Source: Alteromonadaceae bacterium 2753L.S.0a.02
GTDB lineage: Bacteria; Pseudomonadota; Gammaproteobacteria; Pseudomonadales; Cellvibrionaceae
Length of the DNA: 64,000 nt
NCBI GenBank assembly: GCA_007827375.1
Contig: VISH01000002.1
Coordinates: 310,001-374,000 of the forward strand
Reading direction: 5' to 3'
In this document: positions 54,831-64,000 of the stretch, piece after piece
How positions within the stretch are numbered: the stretch's first letter is position 1
Layout of the letters: every line of letters begins with the position of its first letter
The notes under the pieces: model-generated
Database searches by the model: none
What the model was told of the DNA's origin: nothing
The model's input: the letters and a program-made list of their open reading frames with translations, nothing else
Made by a program: the position numbers and the translations under genes

Positions 54831-55436
54831 TTATTGCAATGACTTTAGTAGATATTCACAGGCCTGACGACTCGCCTGCAGGTTGCCCGTGCCCATGTAG
54901 AGCACAATTGCGCCGCGGCTCACCGCAATAATAGTGGCCGCGAGTGCATCACAGTCAGTTTCTGGCGTTAAATCGCCGCTGCGCACTGCCAACTCACAAC
55001 GCCGTGTGATGTTTGTGAGCATGCTAGTGATGCCGTGCTGAATCTGCTCACTAATGGCGTTGTTGCGATTCCCCATTTCCAAGGCCGCCGCCGTTGCAAG
55101 GCAACCCTCAGGCAGGCTCGGATCCTCGAAACCCCTTAACAGAGTAGAAAAAAAATCGTTGAGCCCCTGATGAAAATTCTCATGCTCCAACAAGGCAACT
55201 AAGCGACCCGCATAAGATTGGTCGAAGTGCGTCAAACAACGCAGATAGAGTGCGTCTTTACTCTTGAATGTGTTGTACAAACTGGATTTATTAAGCCCAG
55301 TAGCGCACTCAAGATCGTTGATAGAGCTGCGTGCAAAACCGTGCTGCCAAAAATGTCGGGTGGCGGCATCGATTGCCTGGAATTCATTAAACTGCTTGCG
55401 TCCGCTCATAGTTAACTCATGATGTTCGTGGGTCAT
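54831..55436 (-). CDS. TetR-family transcriptional repressor
   Basis: A 201-residue protein. AIDAATRHFWQHGFARSSIN, DLECATGLNKSSLYNTFKSKDAL is the TetR helix-turn-helix; the rest is the helical ligand domain with the TetR_C motif YMGTGNLQASRQACEYLLK. The start may be the ATG at 55409. A 12-bp palindrome lies immediately upstream and the PhzF-like gene immediately downstream. Confidence 0.9.
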   Translation of the reverse strand: MTHEHHELTMSGRKQFNEFQAIDAATRHFWQHGFARSSINDLECATGLNKSSLYNTFKSKDALYLRCLTHFDQSYAGRLVALLEHENFHQGLNDFFSTLLRGFEDPSLPEGCLATAAALEMGNRNNAISEQIQHGITSMLTNITRRCELAVRSGDLTPETDCDALAATIIAVSRGAIVLYMGTGNLQASRQACEYLLKSLQ

Positions 55437-55875
55437 GCTAAACCAATTGGTTCAAGATAGGGTGAAGATTGATTGAAATTTGTACGAGATTGTTTGCCCG
55501 TGTTTAGCCATCGCACGCGTTGTGCGTGATCTGTCACAATCGGCGCATAAAATAGCGCTGTCGATACGTCTACTCACGCGCATATCCTTGGGGGCAGATG
55601 CTTGAGCAGAGCGTGCTTTTGATAGGGTTGGCGCTAGTATCGTTAATAATACAAAATGCCAAATGTATACGCTGTGAAATAATTACCGCTACGGAAAACA
55701 GGTGCTGCGGCAGGTCAAGCAAGCTTGTAAAAGTCTAACTGACTATAAGATAGTGGTTTACCTGTGCTTTATTGTGAGGGAGAATACGCCTCCAAAATTC
55801 CGACCCTTCCCCGGCCGCCAGTGAGGTGAGCCCTGCGGATTCCATTCATTCAGTCATTTCAGGAGTCATTAACAC
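55437..55875. other. Divergent region between TetR and tkt
   Basis: About 440 bases without a gene; it holds the TetR palindrome and, further right, the promoter of tkt (AGGAG lies 16 bases before the start). Nothing else recognised. Confidence 0.45.
55441..55452. promoter_or_regulatory. Palindrome AACCAATTGGTT, candidate TetR operator
   Basis: A perfect 12-bp palindrome four bases upstream of the TetR gene start, as expected for an autoregulated repressor. Confidence 0.6.
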
Positions 55876-57879
55876 ATGCCTTCACGCAAAGATCTTGCTA
55901 ATGCGATTCGTGCCTTGAGCATGGATGCCGTACAAAAAGCCAACAGTGGACACCCCGGCGCACCGCTGGGCATGGCCGACATCGCCGAAGTTCTGTGGAA
56001 CGACTTCCTCAAACACAACCCGGCCAACCCCAAGTGGAGTGATCGCGACCGTTTCGTACTTTCCAACGGTCATGGATCTATGTTGATTTACTCGCTGCTG
56101 CACTTGAGTGGCTACGACCTCCCGATGAACGAGCTGCAAAATTTCCGTCAGTTACATTCCAAAACGCCAGGTCACCCCGAATACGGCTACACCCCTGGTG
56201 TGGAAACCACCACTGGCCCATTGGGTCAGGGTATTTCCAACGCGGTAGGTATGGCGATTGCCGAGAAAACGCTTGCTGGCCAGTTCAACCGTGATGGCCA
56301 CGCAATTGTCGATCACTACACCTACTGCTTTTTAGGCGATGGCTGCCTGATGGAAGGTATTTCCCACGAAACCTGTTCTCTGGCAGGTACCTTGGGACTG
56401 GGCAAGTTAATCGCATTCTGGGACGACAACGGTATTTCCATCGACGGTGAAGTGGAAGGTTGGTTTACCGACGATACGGCCAAGCGATTCGAGGCCTATG
56501 GTTGGCATGTGATTCCCGCCGTTGATGGTCACAACGCCGATGCGGTCAAAGCGGCGATTGAAGCCGCACAAGCCGAAACCGCCAAGCCGACACTGATTTG
56601 CTGTCAAACTACTATTGGTTACGGTTCACCGAACAAGCAGGGTACCCATAACTGTCATGGTGCCCCTCTGGGTGACGATGAAATTGCAGCTGCGCGCGAT
56701 TTCCTGAATTGGCCACACGCGCCTTTCCAGATTCCTGCCGACATCTACGCAGGTTGGGATGCCAAAGGAAAAGGTGCCGACGCGGAGCAGTCCTGGGCTG
56801 CTAAATTTGCTGCCTACAAATCAGCACATCCTGAATTGGCTGCAGAATACGAGCGCCGCGTAATAAAGGGTGACCTGCCCGCCGACTTCGAAGCCAAAGC
56901 CAGTGCCTTTATTGCTGAAGTACAAGCCAAAGGTGAAAAAATCGCCAGCCGTAAAGCGTCGCAAAACACCATTGAAGCGTTCGGCGCGCTGTTGCCGGAA
57001 CTGCTCGGTGGCTCTGCCGACCTGGCGGGTTCGAACCTCACCTTGTGGTCGGGTTCCAAGGGGCTCACTAAGGAAGATGCCAGTGGTAACTACATTTTCT
57101 ATGGAGTGCGCGAATTTGGCATGAGTGCCATCATGAACGGTATTTCCGCCCACGGTGGTTTCGTGGCTTACGGCGCAACCTTCCTGATGTTCCAACAATA
57201 CGCCTCCAATGCTGTGCGTATGTCGGCGCTTATGAAATTACGGAATGTGTTTGTTTACACCCACGATTCCATTGGTCAGGGCGAAGACGGCCCCACTCAC
57301 CAGCCTATCGAAGTTTTGGGTACCCTACGTTTAACGCCCAATATGGACACTTGGCGCCCTGCGGATGCCACGGAATCGGCCGTTGCCTGGAAGGCCGCAG
57401 TACAACGTAAAGATGGCCCTGCTGCACTGGTATTCAGCCGCCAGGGTTTGCCCTCGATGCCGCGCTCTGAACAACAGCTTGCTGATATCGCCAAGGGCGG
57501 TTATGTACTCGTCGATTGCGACGCTACGCCTGATGTTATTTTTATCGCTACGGGTTCCGAAGTGGAGCTCGCCGTCGCAGCTGCCGAGCAACTCAGCGCT
57601 GAAGGCAAAAAAGCTCGTGTGGTTTCGATGCCTTCCACATCAACATTTGATCTACAAGATGCCGCCTACAAAGAGTCTGTATTACCATTGGCAGTCACCG
57701 CTCGGGTCGCCATCGAAGCAGCCGCAGCGGACTACTGGTACAAGTACGTGGGCCTCGACGGCCGCGTTGTAGGTATGACCACTTTCGGCGAATCGGCTCC
57801 TGGCGGGGCACTGTTCAAGCACTTCGGCTTTACCGTTGAAAATGTGGTTAACACCGCGAAAGATCTCCTAGAAGATTAA
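55876..57879 (+). CDS. tkt: Transketolase
   Basis: A 667-residue thiamine-diphosphate enzyme. LANAIRALSMDAVQKANSGHPG, LGDGCLMEGISHE (TPP/Mg site), THDSIGQGEDGPTHQPIE and SAPGGALFKHFGF are diagnostic. It acts in the pentose phosphate and related pathways. pgk follows; the usual epd/gapA-type gene between them is absent here. Confidence 0.98.
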   Translation: MPSRKDLANAIRALSMDAVQKANSGHPGAPLGMADIAEVLWNDFLKHNPANPKWSDRDRFVLSNGHGSMLIYSLLHLSGYDLPMNELQNFRQLHSKTPGHPEYGYTPGVETTTGPLGQGISNAVGMAIAEKTLAGQFNRDGHAIVDHYTYCFLGDGCLMEGISHETCSLAGTLGLGKLIAFWDDNGISIDGEVEGWFTDDTAKRFEAYGWHVIPAVDGHNADAVKAAIEAAQAETAKPTLICCQTTIGYGSPNKQGTHNCHGAPLGDDEIAAARDFLNWPHAPFQIPADIYAGWDAKGKGADAEQSWAAKFAAYKSAHPELAAEYERRVIKGDLPADFEAKASAFIAEVQAKGEKIASRKASQNTIEAFGALLPELLGGSADLAGSNLTLWSGSKGLTKEDASGNYIFYGVREFGMSAIMNGISAHGGFVAYGATFLMFQQYASNAVRMSALMKLRNVFVYTHDSIGQGEDGPTHQPIEVLGTLRLTPNMDTWRPADATESAVAWKAAVQRKDGPAALVFSRQGLPSMPRSEQQLADIAKGGYVLVDCDATPDVIFIATGSEVELAVAAAEQLSAEGKKARVVSMPSTSTFDLQDAAYKESVLPLAVTARVAIEAAAADYWYKYVGLDGRVVGMTTFGESAPGGALFKHFGFTVENVVNTAKDLLED

Positions 57880-58032
57880 TCTGTGCGGCGCGTTGCGTCG
57901 CTCACCATAACAGTCGGGCAGCGCTTTTAAGGTGTGTCTGCCCGGGCCTGTATTGTTAAAAAACAGGCCCCTTCCTGGGCAGTTTCGCCCACGCCAACCA
58001 AGCATTTGTAACCTCACTTACTGGAGAAAACC

Positions 58033-59208
58033 ATGTCAGTAAAACTCATGAAGGATCTCGACCTGAAAGGCAAGCGTGTATTGATTCGTCAGGATCTAAA
58101 CGTGCCTATTCAGAATGGCCAAATTACCTCGGATGTACGTATTCAGGCGTCTCTGCCTACCATCAAATTGGCGCTGGAAGGTGGTGCCAAGGTTATGTTG
58201 ATGTCACACCTGGGCCGCCCTACCGAAGGCGAGTACGAAGAACAGTTTTCTCTTCAACCCGTTGCCACTCGATTAACTGAGTTGCTTGGGAAAGACGTTA
58301 GCGTGGTTAAAGAATGGCAAAACGGCATTGATTTGAATGACGGCGACGTGGTTCTTCTGGAGAATGTGCGTTTTAACAAGGGTGAAAAGAAAGACGACGA
58401 AACCCTTTCCAAAGCCTATGCGGCACTTTGCGATGTATTCGTGATGGATGCCTTCGGCACTGCGCATCGCGCCCAGGCGTCTACCCACGGGGTGGCTAAA
58501 TTTGCGCCAGTTGCCTGTGCGGGCCCGCTGCTTGCCGGTGAGCTGGACGCGCTCGAAAAAGCGCTAGCCAACCCAGCGCGCCCCATGGTTGCCCTGGTGG
58601 GTGGTGCTAAGGTTTCTACCAAGCTGACGGTACTGGATGCGCTCTCCAAAATCTGCGATATCCTGGTTGTTGGCGGTGGTATTTCCAATACATTTGTGGC
58701 GTCGCAGGGTCACGAAGTGGGCGAGTCCCTCTATGAGAAGGATTTGATTCCCGAAGCGAAGCGCCTTCGCGAGGAAACCGAAGTGGTATTTGCCGATGAT
58801 TGTGTGGTTACCACCGTGCCTTTCGATCAGTGGGCAGATGACTCTCCCACCGAAATCCGCGCCTCGAACGAAGTACAAGCCAACGAAGAAATTATCGACT
58901 ACGGCCCCGAAACCGCGCAGCGCGTTGCCCAGATTCTGAAAGATGCCAAAACCATTCTCTGGAATGGCCCTTGTGGCGTGTTTGAATACGAGGCTTTCGC
59001 CAAAGGCACTGAGGTCACGGCGCGCGCTATCGCCGAGAGTGACGCTTTCTCCCTGGCAGGTGGTGGCGATACCCTGGCGGCCATCGACAAATACGGCCTG
59101 GCCGATAAGATCTCGTACATTTCCACCGGCGGCGGCGCCTTCCTGGAATATGTGGAAGGTAAAAAATTGCCGGCAGTTGCCATGTTGGAATCACGCGCAG
59201 CGGATTAA
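58033..59208 (+). CDS. pgk: Phosphoglycerate kinase
   Basis: A 391-residue enzyme with GGAGAAAACC before the ATG. KRVLIRQDLNVPIQNGQI, SHLGRPTEGEYEEQFSL, VALVGGAKVSTKLTVLDAL, VVGGGISNTFVASQGH and ISTGGGAFLEYVEGKKLP are Pgk signatures. It makes ATP in glycolysis. A terminator follows; no fba gene is downstream as it is in many relatives. Confidence 0.98.
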   Translation: MSVKLMKDLDLKGKRVLIRQDLNVPIQNGQITSDVRIQASLPTIKLALEGGAKVMLMSHLGRPTEGEYEEQFSLQPVATRLTELLGKDVSVVKEWQNGIDLNDGDVVLLENVRFNKGEKKDDETLSKAYAALCDVFVMDAFGTAHRAQASTHGVAKFAPVACAGPLLAGELDALEKALANPARPMVALVGGAKVSTKLTVLDALSKICDILVVGGGISNTFVASQGHEVGESLYEKDLIPEAKRLREETEVVFADDCVVTTVPFDQWADDSPTEIRASNEVQANEEIIDYGPETAQRVAQILKDAKTILWNGPCGVFEYEAFAKGTEVTARAIAESDAFSLAGGGDTLAAIDKYGLADKISYISTGGGAFLEYVEGKKLPAVAMLESRAAD

Positions 59209-59233
59209 ACACACAAGTACTTACTTTCCCGAT

Positions 59234-59262
59234 AAAAACCGCAGTTTATCTGCGGTTTTTTT
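59234..59262 (+). terminator. Rho-independent terminator after pgk
   Basis: AAAAACCGCAG, loop TTTAT, CTGCGG and a run of seven T. Confidence 0.9.
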
Positions 59263-59484
59263 ATGTCTGTGGGTTGCGGCTGGCAGTTCCTCGGGTGGTG
59301 AGACACCTGTCGTAAATTGCTTTTAATCTCAGCTCGAAAGATTGCCGAATGGCGTATTTTTCTCTAAAACGTAACTGCTTTGATTTGTGTTAACTCGTGC
59401 CAGTGTGATTTATAACCAAATCAATCGTGCCGATTTTTTTTTGTTCTATATTTATATGTATCAGCCCCGAATCGAAGCACAGTT

Positions 59485-60486
59485 ATGGAGCACAGTGACC
59501 GTTTGTACCTGCGAGAGCAGCTTGCGCCCCTCAGCTTTACGAGCCCGCACTCGTTCAGCTCAGATAAGCCCGAACTGGCGGAATACTTTCGTACCTACGG
59601 TTTTAACACCTTGGCACAGCGACTGGATTGCCGCTATTTTGTAGGTAAGCTGAAATTAGGGCGATACCAATGCATAGGCCACTGCTGGTTACACGGTCGC
59701 ACAGAACAGGCGGAAGTTCGTCCAACGGTTCTTTTGGCCCACGGTTTATTTGATCATGCAGGTTTGTTCCTCAAGCTTGTTGAAGTACTGCTAAAAAACA
59801 AATTCAGCGTGTTTATCGCCGATTTCCCGGGCCACGGCCTGAGTGAGGGTGAGCCGGCCGATATTGAAGATTTCCAGGATTACAGCACAGTGGTATCCAC
59901 CAGTTTGTTGATGCTGAATCAGAGTTCGTTATTTGGGCCGGTATCATTGGTGGGGCAGAGCACTGGTGCAGCAGCGATTTTGCGCTTTATTCTCGATGAG
60001 GCTCATCCGGTTAATGTGGCTAGGGTCGTGTTGTTGGCGCCCCTGGTCCGCCCGGTTAAGTGGCGCTTAATCCGCTTGGCGCTCAGTGTGTTCAGTCCAA
60101 TACTGCGCAAAGTGCCGAGACATTTCAACGACGCCACTTCACACGATAAGCAATTTTGCGCCTTTCTCGAAAATGGCGATACGCTTCAAGCGCGTCATAT
60201 TCCGGTACAGTGGGTCCGTGCTATGGCAAATTGGGTCGACTGGTTTGAAGCTCAGGCAACCCGTATTGCTCTCAACAAAACGCGCAAACAGCGTGGCCCT
60301 CTGTTACTGATACAGGGCACCCACGATACCACGGTAGATTGGCGCTACAACTTACCCAAAATTCAGGCGTGCTTTGAAGAATCCTCGGTAACCCGCGTTA
60401 TTGACGCGCGTCACCACCTCGTTAATGAAGACAAACTCTGGCAGGAACAGATCTTTACCGCTGTGGTCAATTTCCTGAAAAGCTGA
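59485..60486 (+). CDS. Alpha/beta hydrolase, monoacylglycerol-lipase-like
   Basis: A 333-residue protein without a signal peptide. LLAHGLFDHAGLFLKL (oxyanion block), FIADFPGHGLSEGE, and LVGQSTGAAAILRF with nucleophile Ser159, then IQGTHDTTVDWRYN and DARHHLVNE with the acid and His. It belongs to the serine-aminopeptidase/hydrolase-4 group. Substrate unknown. Confidence 0.85.
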   Translation: MEHSDRLYLREQLAPLSFTSPHSFSSDKPELAEYFRTYGFNTLAQRLDCRYFVGKLKLGRYQCIGHCWLHGRTEQAEVRPTVLLAHGLFDHAGLFLKLVEVLLKNKFSVFIADFPGHGLSEGEPADIEDFQDYSTVVSTSLLMLNQSSLFGPVSLVGQSTGAAAILRFILDEAHPVNVARVVLLAPLVRPVKWRLIRLALSVFSPILRKVPRHFNDATSHDKQFCAFLENGDTLQARHIPVQWVRAMANWVDWFEAQATRIALNKTRKQRGPLLLIQGTHDTTVDWRYNLPKIQACFEESSVTRVIDARHHLVNEDKLWQEQIFTAVVNFLKS

Positions 60487-60539
60487 AGCCATTGTAAAAT
60501 TCCCGGCGCAGCTTTCGCTTAGCCAAGTAGGGAATCACC

Positions 60540-61604
60540 TTGCGTAATTTTCTTGTCATCCTCGTATTCACCATAGCCGCCGCCGTTGCCTGGGTTACCT
60601 GGCGCACTGATACGAATGAACCAGTAATTTCCGTTGCGCCGGGTGTCGCTGCGCCAGCAGTGGAAATAGAAGCACCACCGCAAGCACCGACCTTGTCTTT
60701 GTATGCCGCTGGCTCTGGGCCTGCAGCGCCAAGCAAACAAAATGCTGGGCCGGGTCCTGAGCCGGCACTTTCTCCGTTTGCTGAAGCTTTGCGTCGCTGG
60801 CGCGAAAACATCGCCAGTTCTGATAATCCCGTTGATCAAATCGTAAACGCTGTACTTGAGCAGGATTCTGCGCGACAAGAGGAACTTCTCTACAACGCGC
60901 TGCTCTTGGACCCGTACAACACTTTATTGAATTACACGGTGTTGGAGCATTGTTTGGAAAACTCATCTTCAACGCTGTGCGGTCCCGAATATCTGGATAT
61001 GCTGCAGCAAGTGGATGGCGATAATGCCGTGATTCAGGATTTCAAAGCACTAGACGCTTATCGTAATGGCGACTACCAAACTGCATTACGTGAGCTTGCT
61101 CAGGCCAATAATGCACGACTTACTGATATGTATCGCTGGCAGCGTTTGAACATGATTGCCGATTCACTCACCCGTCAGGGCATGCCGAAAGACGGTGAAT
61201 TTTTTGCTGAAGTTTTAAAGGATTCCCGTATGCACGGTGGCCCGCGCATGGCTGCCATGTATCAGATGTGTCAGGATCAACGTAGCGATCCCAATTGGCA
61301 GGGGACTTGTTTGGGGCGAGGCCTTACCATGAGTCGCAACGCTGCGTCAGCTGTCAGTCAGGATTTTGGCTACGGCTTGGCGATGAGCATCGTCGATGAC
61401 CCCAACAAACTGCATAATGAGATTGCGCTTGAACACCAACAAAGACGCAACACTTACTCGGGGTTACAGCGAGAAATGGAGCGTGTAATCGCCGATCCAC
61501 AGTGGCGCATCAGCGATCAGCAGTGGCAACAGTTCATCGAGATCTACTCTCAGCAGGGCGAACAAGCGGCGCTCAGTTACCTGCTTCAGTCGGGGGGACA
61601 CTGA
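60540..61604 (+). CDS. Membrane-anchored protein of unknown function
   Basis: A 354-residue protein with a TTG start, chosen because GTAGGGA lies just before it. One N-terminal membrane segment (FLVILVFTIAAAVAWVTW), a Pro/Ala-rich linker, and a long helical C-terminal part of TPR-like type (YNALLLDPYNTLLNYTVLEH). No family recognised. It follows the hydrolase gene by about 50 bases. Confidence 0.72.
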   Translation: MRNFLVILVFTIAAAVAWVTWRTDTNEPVISVAPGVAAPAVEIEAPPQAPTLSLYAAGSGPAAPSKQNAGPGPEPALSPFAEALRRWRENIASSDNPVDQIVNAVLEQDSARQEELLYNALLLDPYNTLLNYTVLEHCLENSSSTLCGPEYLDMLQQVDGDNAVIQDFKALDAYRNGDYQTALRELAQANNARLTDMYRWQRLNMIADSLTRQGMPKDGEFFAEVLKDSRMHGGPRMAAMYQMCQDQRSDPNWQGTCLGRGLTMSRNAASAVSQDFGYGLAMSIVDDPNKLHNEIALEHQQRRNTYSGLQREMERVIADPQWRISDQQWQQFIEIYSQQGEQAALSYLLQSGGH

Positions 61605-61682
61605 TCCCGGGTCGAGCTAATTTTGCTAGGCTTATGTTATTGCGACTGCCATAGCCACCCGTAACTGAGAGAAGGCCGAATT

Positions 61683-62636
61683 GTGCTTATGCCTTCGAGA
61701 AGAGCGATTTACTTGCTGATTATCTGCCTGAGTACGCAGGTGCCCTGCCTGCTGGCCGATTCCGAGCTCGAGCCTGAGTTAACTGCCAACCCCGTTTCTC
61801 TGACTCCGCTCAACGTGGTTTATTCCTACAACACCCGAGACCCGGTTTATCAGCGCCAAAGCGCTTACGTAGGCCTGTTAGTTGATCTGCTGATGAGAAA
61901 ATCCGGCGTGCCGTACGAATTGAGTGTTCTGCCAGTTGAGACCACACCGGAGGTGCGCACAGCACGGCGTATCCACAAATTCAGCTATATTACCGCGATG
62001 CACACCACCTCGGCCTTCGAGCAGAATTTACGGGCTATACCCTATCCGATTTACATGGGCTTGACCGGCTGGCGGGCGTTTTTTGTGCGCACTGCTGATT
62101 TAGAGCGCTTTAGCAAAATCAAAACTCTCGAAGAATTGCAAAAATTTATCGCAGGACAGGGGAACAATTGGGCCGATAACGAAATACTCGAGCACAACGG
62201 CCTATCGGTGGTGACTGCGGTAAATCGCGATAGTCTTTTTAAATTTTTAACGCTCAAACGAGTCGATTATTTTCCCCGTGGTTTGTACGAAATTGAGCGT
62301 GAATATATGCTGTTTGCGCCGCAAAATATTGCGATCGAACCATCCATTATTTTGCGCTACCCCACCGCGACTTATCTGTTTGTGCCAAGGGAAAACGAAA
62401 AACTGGCCCACGCCTTGACGGCTGGTTTTGAACGGGCTGTCAGCGATGGTTCATTTCAGGCCTTGTTAATGCGCGAGTTGGGTGTTCATCTAAAATTGTT
62501 GAATCTCGATAAGCGCCGTATTCTGGATCTTGAAAATCCCTCTCACCCGGAATCGCTGCCGCTCAATCGGCCTGAGTTGTGGTTCGATCTCAATATGCTC
62601 TACGATAATCAGCCTCCTATGACTGTCTCCCCCTAA
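61683..62636 (+). CDS. Periplasmic solute-binding-protein-like protein
   Basis: A 317-residue protein, GTG start after AGAAGGCCGAATT (an ATG is two codons later). Signal peptide IYLLIICLSTQVPCLLA. LNVVYSYNTRDPVYQRQSAY, VGLLVDLLMRKSGVPYEL and ITAMHTTSAFEQNLRAIPYP suggest a family-3 extracellular binding protein fold. No transporter gene is next to it. A beta-barrel and a lipoprotein gene follow. Confidence 0.65.
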   Translation: MLMPSRRAIYLLIICLSTQVPCLLADSELEPELTANPVSLTPLNVVYSYNTRDPVYQRQSAYVGLLVDLLMRKSGVPYELSVLPVETTPEVRTARRIHKFSYITAMHTTSAFEQNLRAIPYPIYMGLTGWRAFFVRTADLERFSKIKTLEELQKFIAGQGNNWADNEILEHNGLSVVTAVNRDSLFKFLTLKRVDYFPRGLYEIEREYMLFAPQNIAIEPSIILRYPTATYLFVPRENEKLAHALTAGFERAVSDGSFQALLMRELGVHLKLLNLDKRRILDLENPSHPESLPLNRPELWFDLNMLYDNQPPMTVSP

Positions 62637-62753
62637 TCTTCAACAAGCAGAAACAATTGTTTTGATGCTCATGGCGATCTAATTTAAGCCATTGAAATAT
62701 CGCTGCCCTGAGAATTGCATTAAACTGCGAGAAACTTTTCAGCACTCTGCACA

Positions 62754-63761
62754 GTGGCAACGACTCGAAACAGATTTTCGCAAAGCCCAATTAAACCAAG
62801 GTTATGGCTGCGCAGCCTATTAGTACTGCTGTGGTGTATAGCGTCACAGGCCACAGCGCAGGCCGGCAATAATGAACCGCTTCTGGGTAATTTCACGCTC
62901 GGCGATTTGCGCACATCCGCTTTACTTTTTGTAAACAGTACAGCCTCGCCCGGAGTCGACAGCTCGCAATTGTACGTGAACGACGGCAGCCGGCTGTCTG
63001 AGATTGCTCGCTCGAGTTTGGGCTATGGTGGCGATATCACCGTTCGAGATACGGTCTGGGATTTTTACTGGGGTGCCGCGCTCTCTGTGGGCCATATCGA
63101 TGAAGATCTGGTGATCGAAGAAAATCTGCAGCAATACCAATTAATTGCGAGTCGCGATGTCACTTCTGTGAGAGGTTCCGTTGGAGCCAGCCTGATGTTG
63201 CTGGAGAGCCTGAAAATTCGTCCTTTTTTTAGTCTGTATTATTCGGATTACACAGCGCAAAGCGTGCTGGCCGATGGTACCTCAGTGGTATGGCCGGCAC
63301 CGGGCAATCTAGGCGCATTCCATTCCAGCGAAGCCCACGCACTAACATCGGCCGGTAGTTTGGAACTGGATTGGCAGCACTGGTTTAACCGCTATCAGTG
63401 GCGTTTAAGTGGGCAATACAACCTCGCATATACCGATTTTTACAGCGAAAAAAGCCCTCATCTGGATACCTGGGGGTGGAATGCGATTGCGTTTGCGAAA
63501 GCCCGATTGAGCGGTGCTACGCCCTGGCAGACTTGGCAGCGTGACTGGAGGTGGTTTGCCTATTCCAATTACACCAATTACATCGATCAACCGAAATCAG
63601 CTTTGGGCTTCACCCGATTTCTGGAAACCGGACTGGGTATTGAATTGATGTTGAACCTCAAACCACTCGATTGGTTTGGGTTTCGCGCTATCGGATTCAA
63701 AGCGGGTTATATCGTTGGCGATAACGTTACCGGTTTTAACATTGGCATGGTGATGCGATGA
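62754..63761 (+). CDS. Outer-membrane beta-barrel protein
   Basis: A 335-residue protein with a GTG start and a signal peptide (LWLRSLLVLLWCIASQATAQA). Alternating-hydrophobic strands run through the whole length (WDFYWGAALSVGHID, SVRGSVGASLMLLE, WRLSGQYNLAYTDF). It resembles the solitary outer-membrane autotransporter-type barrel family, from memory. Its stop overlaps the next start (ATGA). Confidence 0.65.
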   Translation: MATTRNRFSQSPIKPRLWLRSLLVLLWCIASQATAQAGNNEPLLGNFTLGDLRTSALLFVNSTASPGVDSSQLYVNDGSRLSEIARSSLGYGGDITVRDTVWDFYWGAALSVGHIDEDLVIEENLQQYQLIASRDVTSVRGSVGASLMLLESLKIRPFFSLYYSDYTAQSVLADGTSVVWPAPGNLGAFHSSEAHALTSAGSLELDWQHWFNRYQWRLSGQYNLAYTDFYSEKSPHLDTWGWNAIAFAKARLSGATPWQTWQRDWRWFAYSNYTNYIDQPKSALGFTRFLETGLGIELMLNLKPLDWFGFRAIGFKAGYIVGDNVTGFNIGMVMR

Positions 63762-64000
63762 GGTTTTGCGCTTTGCTTGTGTCGCTATTACTTTGCAGCT
63801 GTGTACAACAGCCACCGCTAAAACTGGGCGATGGCCAGATTTATCTGCGCAGTTCTTACCCAATGATAAAACTGGATGGTGCTGCTACGCCGAATTTTTA
63901 TCGCATCACCACAGCTGCTGGGCGTCACCAGCTTACAGTACGTTACAAAACTGTGTTGCGAACCTACCTGTGTGAATTCGACTGGCAAGCCGAAGCCGGG
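63758..64000 (+). CDS. Lipoprotein, truncated by the window end
   Basis: The frame opens at the ATG at 63758, overlapping the barrel gene's TGA by four bases. Signal sequence RFCALLVSLLLCSC ends in a lipobox-like LCSC. The rest visible (about 66 residues) is beta-rich: LKLGDGQIYLRSSYPMIKL, HQLTVRYKTVLRTY. It continues past the window. It is probably co-translated with the barrel protein. Confidence 0.7.
   Translation, partial: MRFCALLVSLLLCSCVQQPPLKLGDGQIYLRSSYPMIKLDGAATPNFYRITTAAGRHQLTVRYKTVLRTYLCEFDWQAEAG

Overview
The window looks like chromosomal DNA from a marine, polysaccharide-degrading gammaproteobacterium, most like the Cellvibrionaceae (Saccharophagus/Teredinibacter/Cellvibrio relatives). 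This is inferred from a Ser-linked RICIN + PL1 pectate lyase, choice-of-anchor L and PilY1-type surface proteins, and a gammaproteobacterial SAM-cycle/tkt-pgk core. No rRNA or tRNA gene was seen.

Layout. (1) 0-5.5 kb: a very large DUF4157 protein (extracellular contractile injection system, eCIS, effector type) and a TPR protein, probably the end of an eCIS locus lying to the left. (2) 5.7-12 kb: a secreted TPR-CHAT (caspase-fold) protein, a YccF-like membrane protein, a DUF4384 protein and a DUF3185 protein. (3) 12.6-23.8 kb: pectate lyase, an SGNH hydrolase/LysR/ABM-monooxygenase run, then a second caspase-fold locus (Sel1 + peptidase C14, an alpha/beta-hydrolase lipoprotein, a Hanks-type kinase, an outer-membrane beta-barrel), and a J-domain protein. 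(4) 23.9-28.3 kb: accessory enzymes (DUF3291, 2H phosphoesterase-like, DODA/YgiD dioxygenase, GFA protein), a GC-rich 21-nt minisatellite and a MITE-like element with long terminal inverted repeats. (5) 28.6-34.8 kb: an AT-rich, one-direction array of eleven small secreted proteins that share a helix-strand signature although the rest of each sequence is very divergent. I consider this the most novel part of the window. (6) 35-46 kb: PflA homologue and TAXI-type binding protein, a second GFA protein, choice-of-anchor L + HEAT pair, PilY1-like protein, HExxH lipoprotein. (7) 46-55.4 kb, all on the minus strand: TetR, PhzF-like, egtB, egtD, sahR-like regulator, metK, ahcY, metF, rsmE. (8) 55.9-64 kb, plus strand: tkt, pgk, an alpha/beta hydrolase, an anchored unknown protein, a periplasmic binding-protein-like protein, a beta-barrel and a lipoprotein cut by the window end.

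How genes work together. The minus-strand block in (7) joins ergothioneine synthesis (EgtD uses three SAM per histidine) to SAM supply and SAH recycling (MetK, AhcY, MetF). It contains an ArsR-methyltransferase fusion regulator, and a 26-bp perfect palindrome lies 26 bp upstream of the regulator's start. The two caspase-fold loci both encode exported proteins and sit within about 14 kb of each other. The array in (5) could be a store of secreted binding modules. Its members resemble AB5-toxin B-subunit-like OB folds in size and layout, but that is inference only.
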